A stretch of 5,790 bases of DNA from JBEKTY01 sp049515555 (GTDB taxonomy: Bacteria > Planctomycetota > Planctomycetia > Pirellulales > Thermoguttaceae). Under the pieces are notes generated by a model. The model did not search any database. It saw nothing but the letters and a program-made list of their open reading frames with translations, and was not told where the DNA came from. Numbering within the stretch: position 1 is the stretch's first letter; the number at the start of each line of letters is the position of its first letter. The position numbers were made by a program, and so were the translations under genes. Location of the stretch: NCBI GenBank assembly GCA_049515555.1, contig JBEKTY010000299.1, positions 1 to 5,790 on the forward strand, written 5' to 3'. This document shows, piece after piece, positions 5,200 to 5,790 of the stretch.

Positions 5200-5790
5200 T
5201 CACCGTCCCGGCACCAGTTCCAACAGTTCCCGCCGGGCCTGCTCCGCCGGCTGAGCATCCGACGCGCCGGTGAAACTCCACAACCGGTTCTGGAAGACGA
5301 TCATCGGACCGACCCTCGACTGGCGGCCGGGCAGACCCCGCAGCACGCTCTCACCCTTCGACTGGCCCGTCTGCAGGTCGAGCCAGACCAGGCCCACCGA
5401 GAGCGGTCCGCTAGCCGGCGGCCTCGACCGGGAGCAGAGGATGAACCCCGGGCCGGGACGGACGAAACCGTCGAGCATCTCAGGGATGCCCCGCTGCCAG
5501 GCGAGGGCCCCGGTCTCGGCGTTAAGCGCCACCACGCCCTCGACGGTTTCGACCAACAGCACTTCGCCGGCCAGGTCCATGATTCGCCGCAGGCCGGCCA
5601 GTCCTCGGCGCCATCGGAGCTGCCCGGTCTCGGCGTCGACGCACTCGATGCCGGGCACGCCGGCTTGGGCCACGTACAGCCGTGGGCCGGCTGCCAGCGG
5701 CGGTTGATAATACGGCTGGGGCAGCGCGAGATCGAGGCTTGGCGGCAGGCAGGGGCTCGAGCGCAGCCAAGCCAGATTCTGCTCGGAATC
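5200..5790 (-). CDS. PQQ-like beta-propeller repeat protein, C-terminal part (partial)
   Basis: The frame is open from the window edge at 5790 to TGA 5200-5202, giving 196 residues with the N-terminus outside. A GTG at 5673 is in frame, but the reading frame and repeat pattern continue upstream of it, so it is probably internal. Two clear PQQ-type blade motifs are seen, DAETGQLRW (5637-5611) and NAETGALAW (5523-5497). A third, weaker one is DLQTGQSKG (starting near 5379). Each follows a beta-strand of the form ECV, VVAL or VWL. Such repeats build a propeller found in quinoprotein dehydrogenases, BamB-like proteins and many planctomycete proteins of unknown function. Nothing in the fragment identifies a cofactor ligand or catalytic residue, so enzyme activity cannot be claimed. 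The gene is co-directional with dxr but separated from it by 239 bp of repeat-rich DNA containing a possible terminator, so it is probably a separate transcription unit. It ends in Pro-Gly-Arg-stop like rseP (see findings). Confidence 0.75.
   Translation of the reverse strand, partial: DSEQNLAWLRSSPCLPPSLDLALPQPYYQPPLAAGPRLYVAQAGVPGIECVDAETGQLRWRRGLAGLRRIMDLAGEVLLVETVEGVVALNAETGALAWQRGIPEMLDGFVRPGPGFILCSRSRPPASGPLSVGLVWLDLQTGQSKGESVLRGLPGRQSRVGPMIVFQNRLWSFTGASDAQPAEQARRELLELVPGR

Noticed and set aside
4548..5258. Small frames running through the 4961-5199 spacer on either strand (for example 5064-5258 minus, 4548-5087 plus)
   Set aside because: Their translations are repeat-derived (Gly/Lys/Ala/Glu-rich, ending in SSLQFEI) or antisense to dxr. 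There is no ribosome site or domain support.

Overview
This GC-rich window holds five protein genes and no RNA genes. It looks like chromosomal DNA of a planctomycete, or a close relative in the same superphylum. The reasons are an enlarged RseP with several PDZ-like domains, a neighbouring PQQ-type beta-propeller protein, and low-complexity modules (AAGGCGG, GGGATTA/GGGATTTG and GATTTCA types) that I recall as common in planctomycete genomes. That placement is an inference from memory, not a search result.

Layout. Positions 1-300 (+) are the last 99 codons of a phosphoketolase (xfp). It converges, with 12 bp between the stop codons, on a block of minus-strand genes. Read in their own direction these are: a PQQ-like beta-propeller protein (5790-5200, its 5' end outside the window), a 239-bp repeat-rich spacer, dxr (4960-3797), rseP (3812-1518, overlapping the end of dxr by 16 bp) and an RMD1/YagE (DUF155) family membrane protein (1425-313).

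Function. Dxr catalyses the committed step of the MEP isoprenoid pathway. RseP is a site-2 intramembrane metalloprotease of envelope stress signalling. The two genes are probably translationally coupled: rseP begins at a TTG inside the dxr 3' end behind a perfect AGGAGG. Dxr and RseP genes are neighbours or near neighbours in many bacteria, so this layout is ordinary. Phosphoketolase belongs to central carbon metabolism and looks like an unrelated neighbour.

What stands out is a family of short tandem modules. Several kinds sit side by side within the rseP coding frame (3333-3497, about 55 codons of low-complexity linker between the HExxH segment and the second membrane helix). One kind, CCGCCTT/AAGGCGG, recurs in the spacer upstream of dxr, where it forms a 22-bp perfect inverted repeat. 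The units inside rseP are 8 and 14 bp long, so a change of one unit would shift the frame of an otherwise intact protease gene. I found no CRISPR array, transposase, toxin-antitoxin pair or recognisable new defence system. The repeat invasion of rseP is the only feature I would call unusual.
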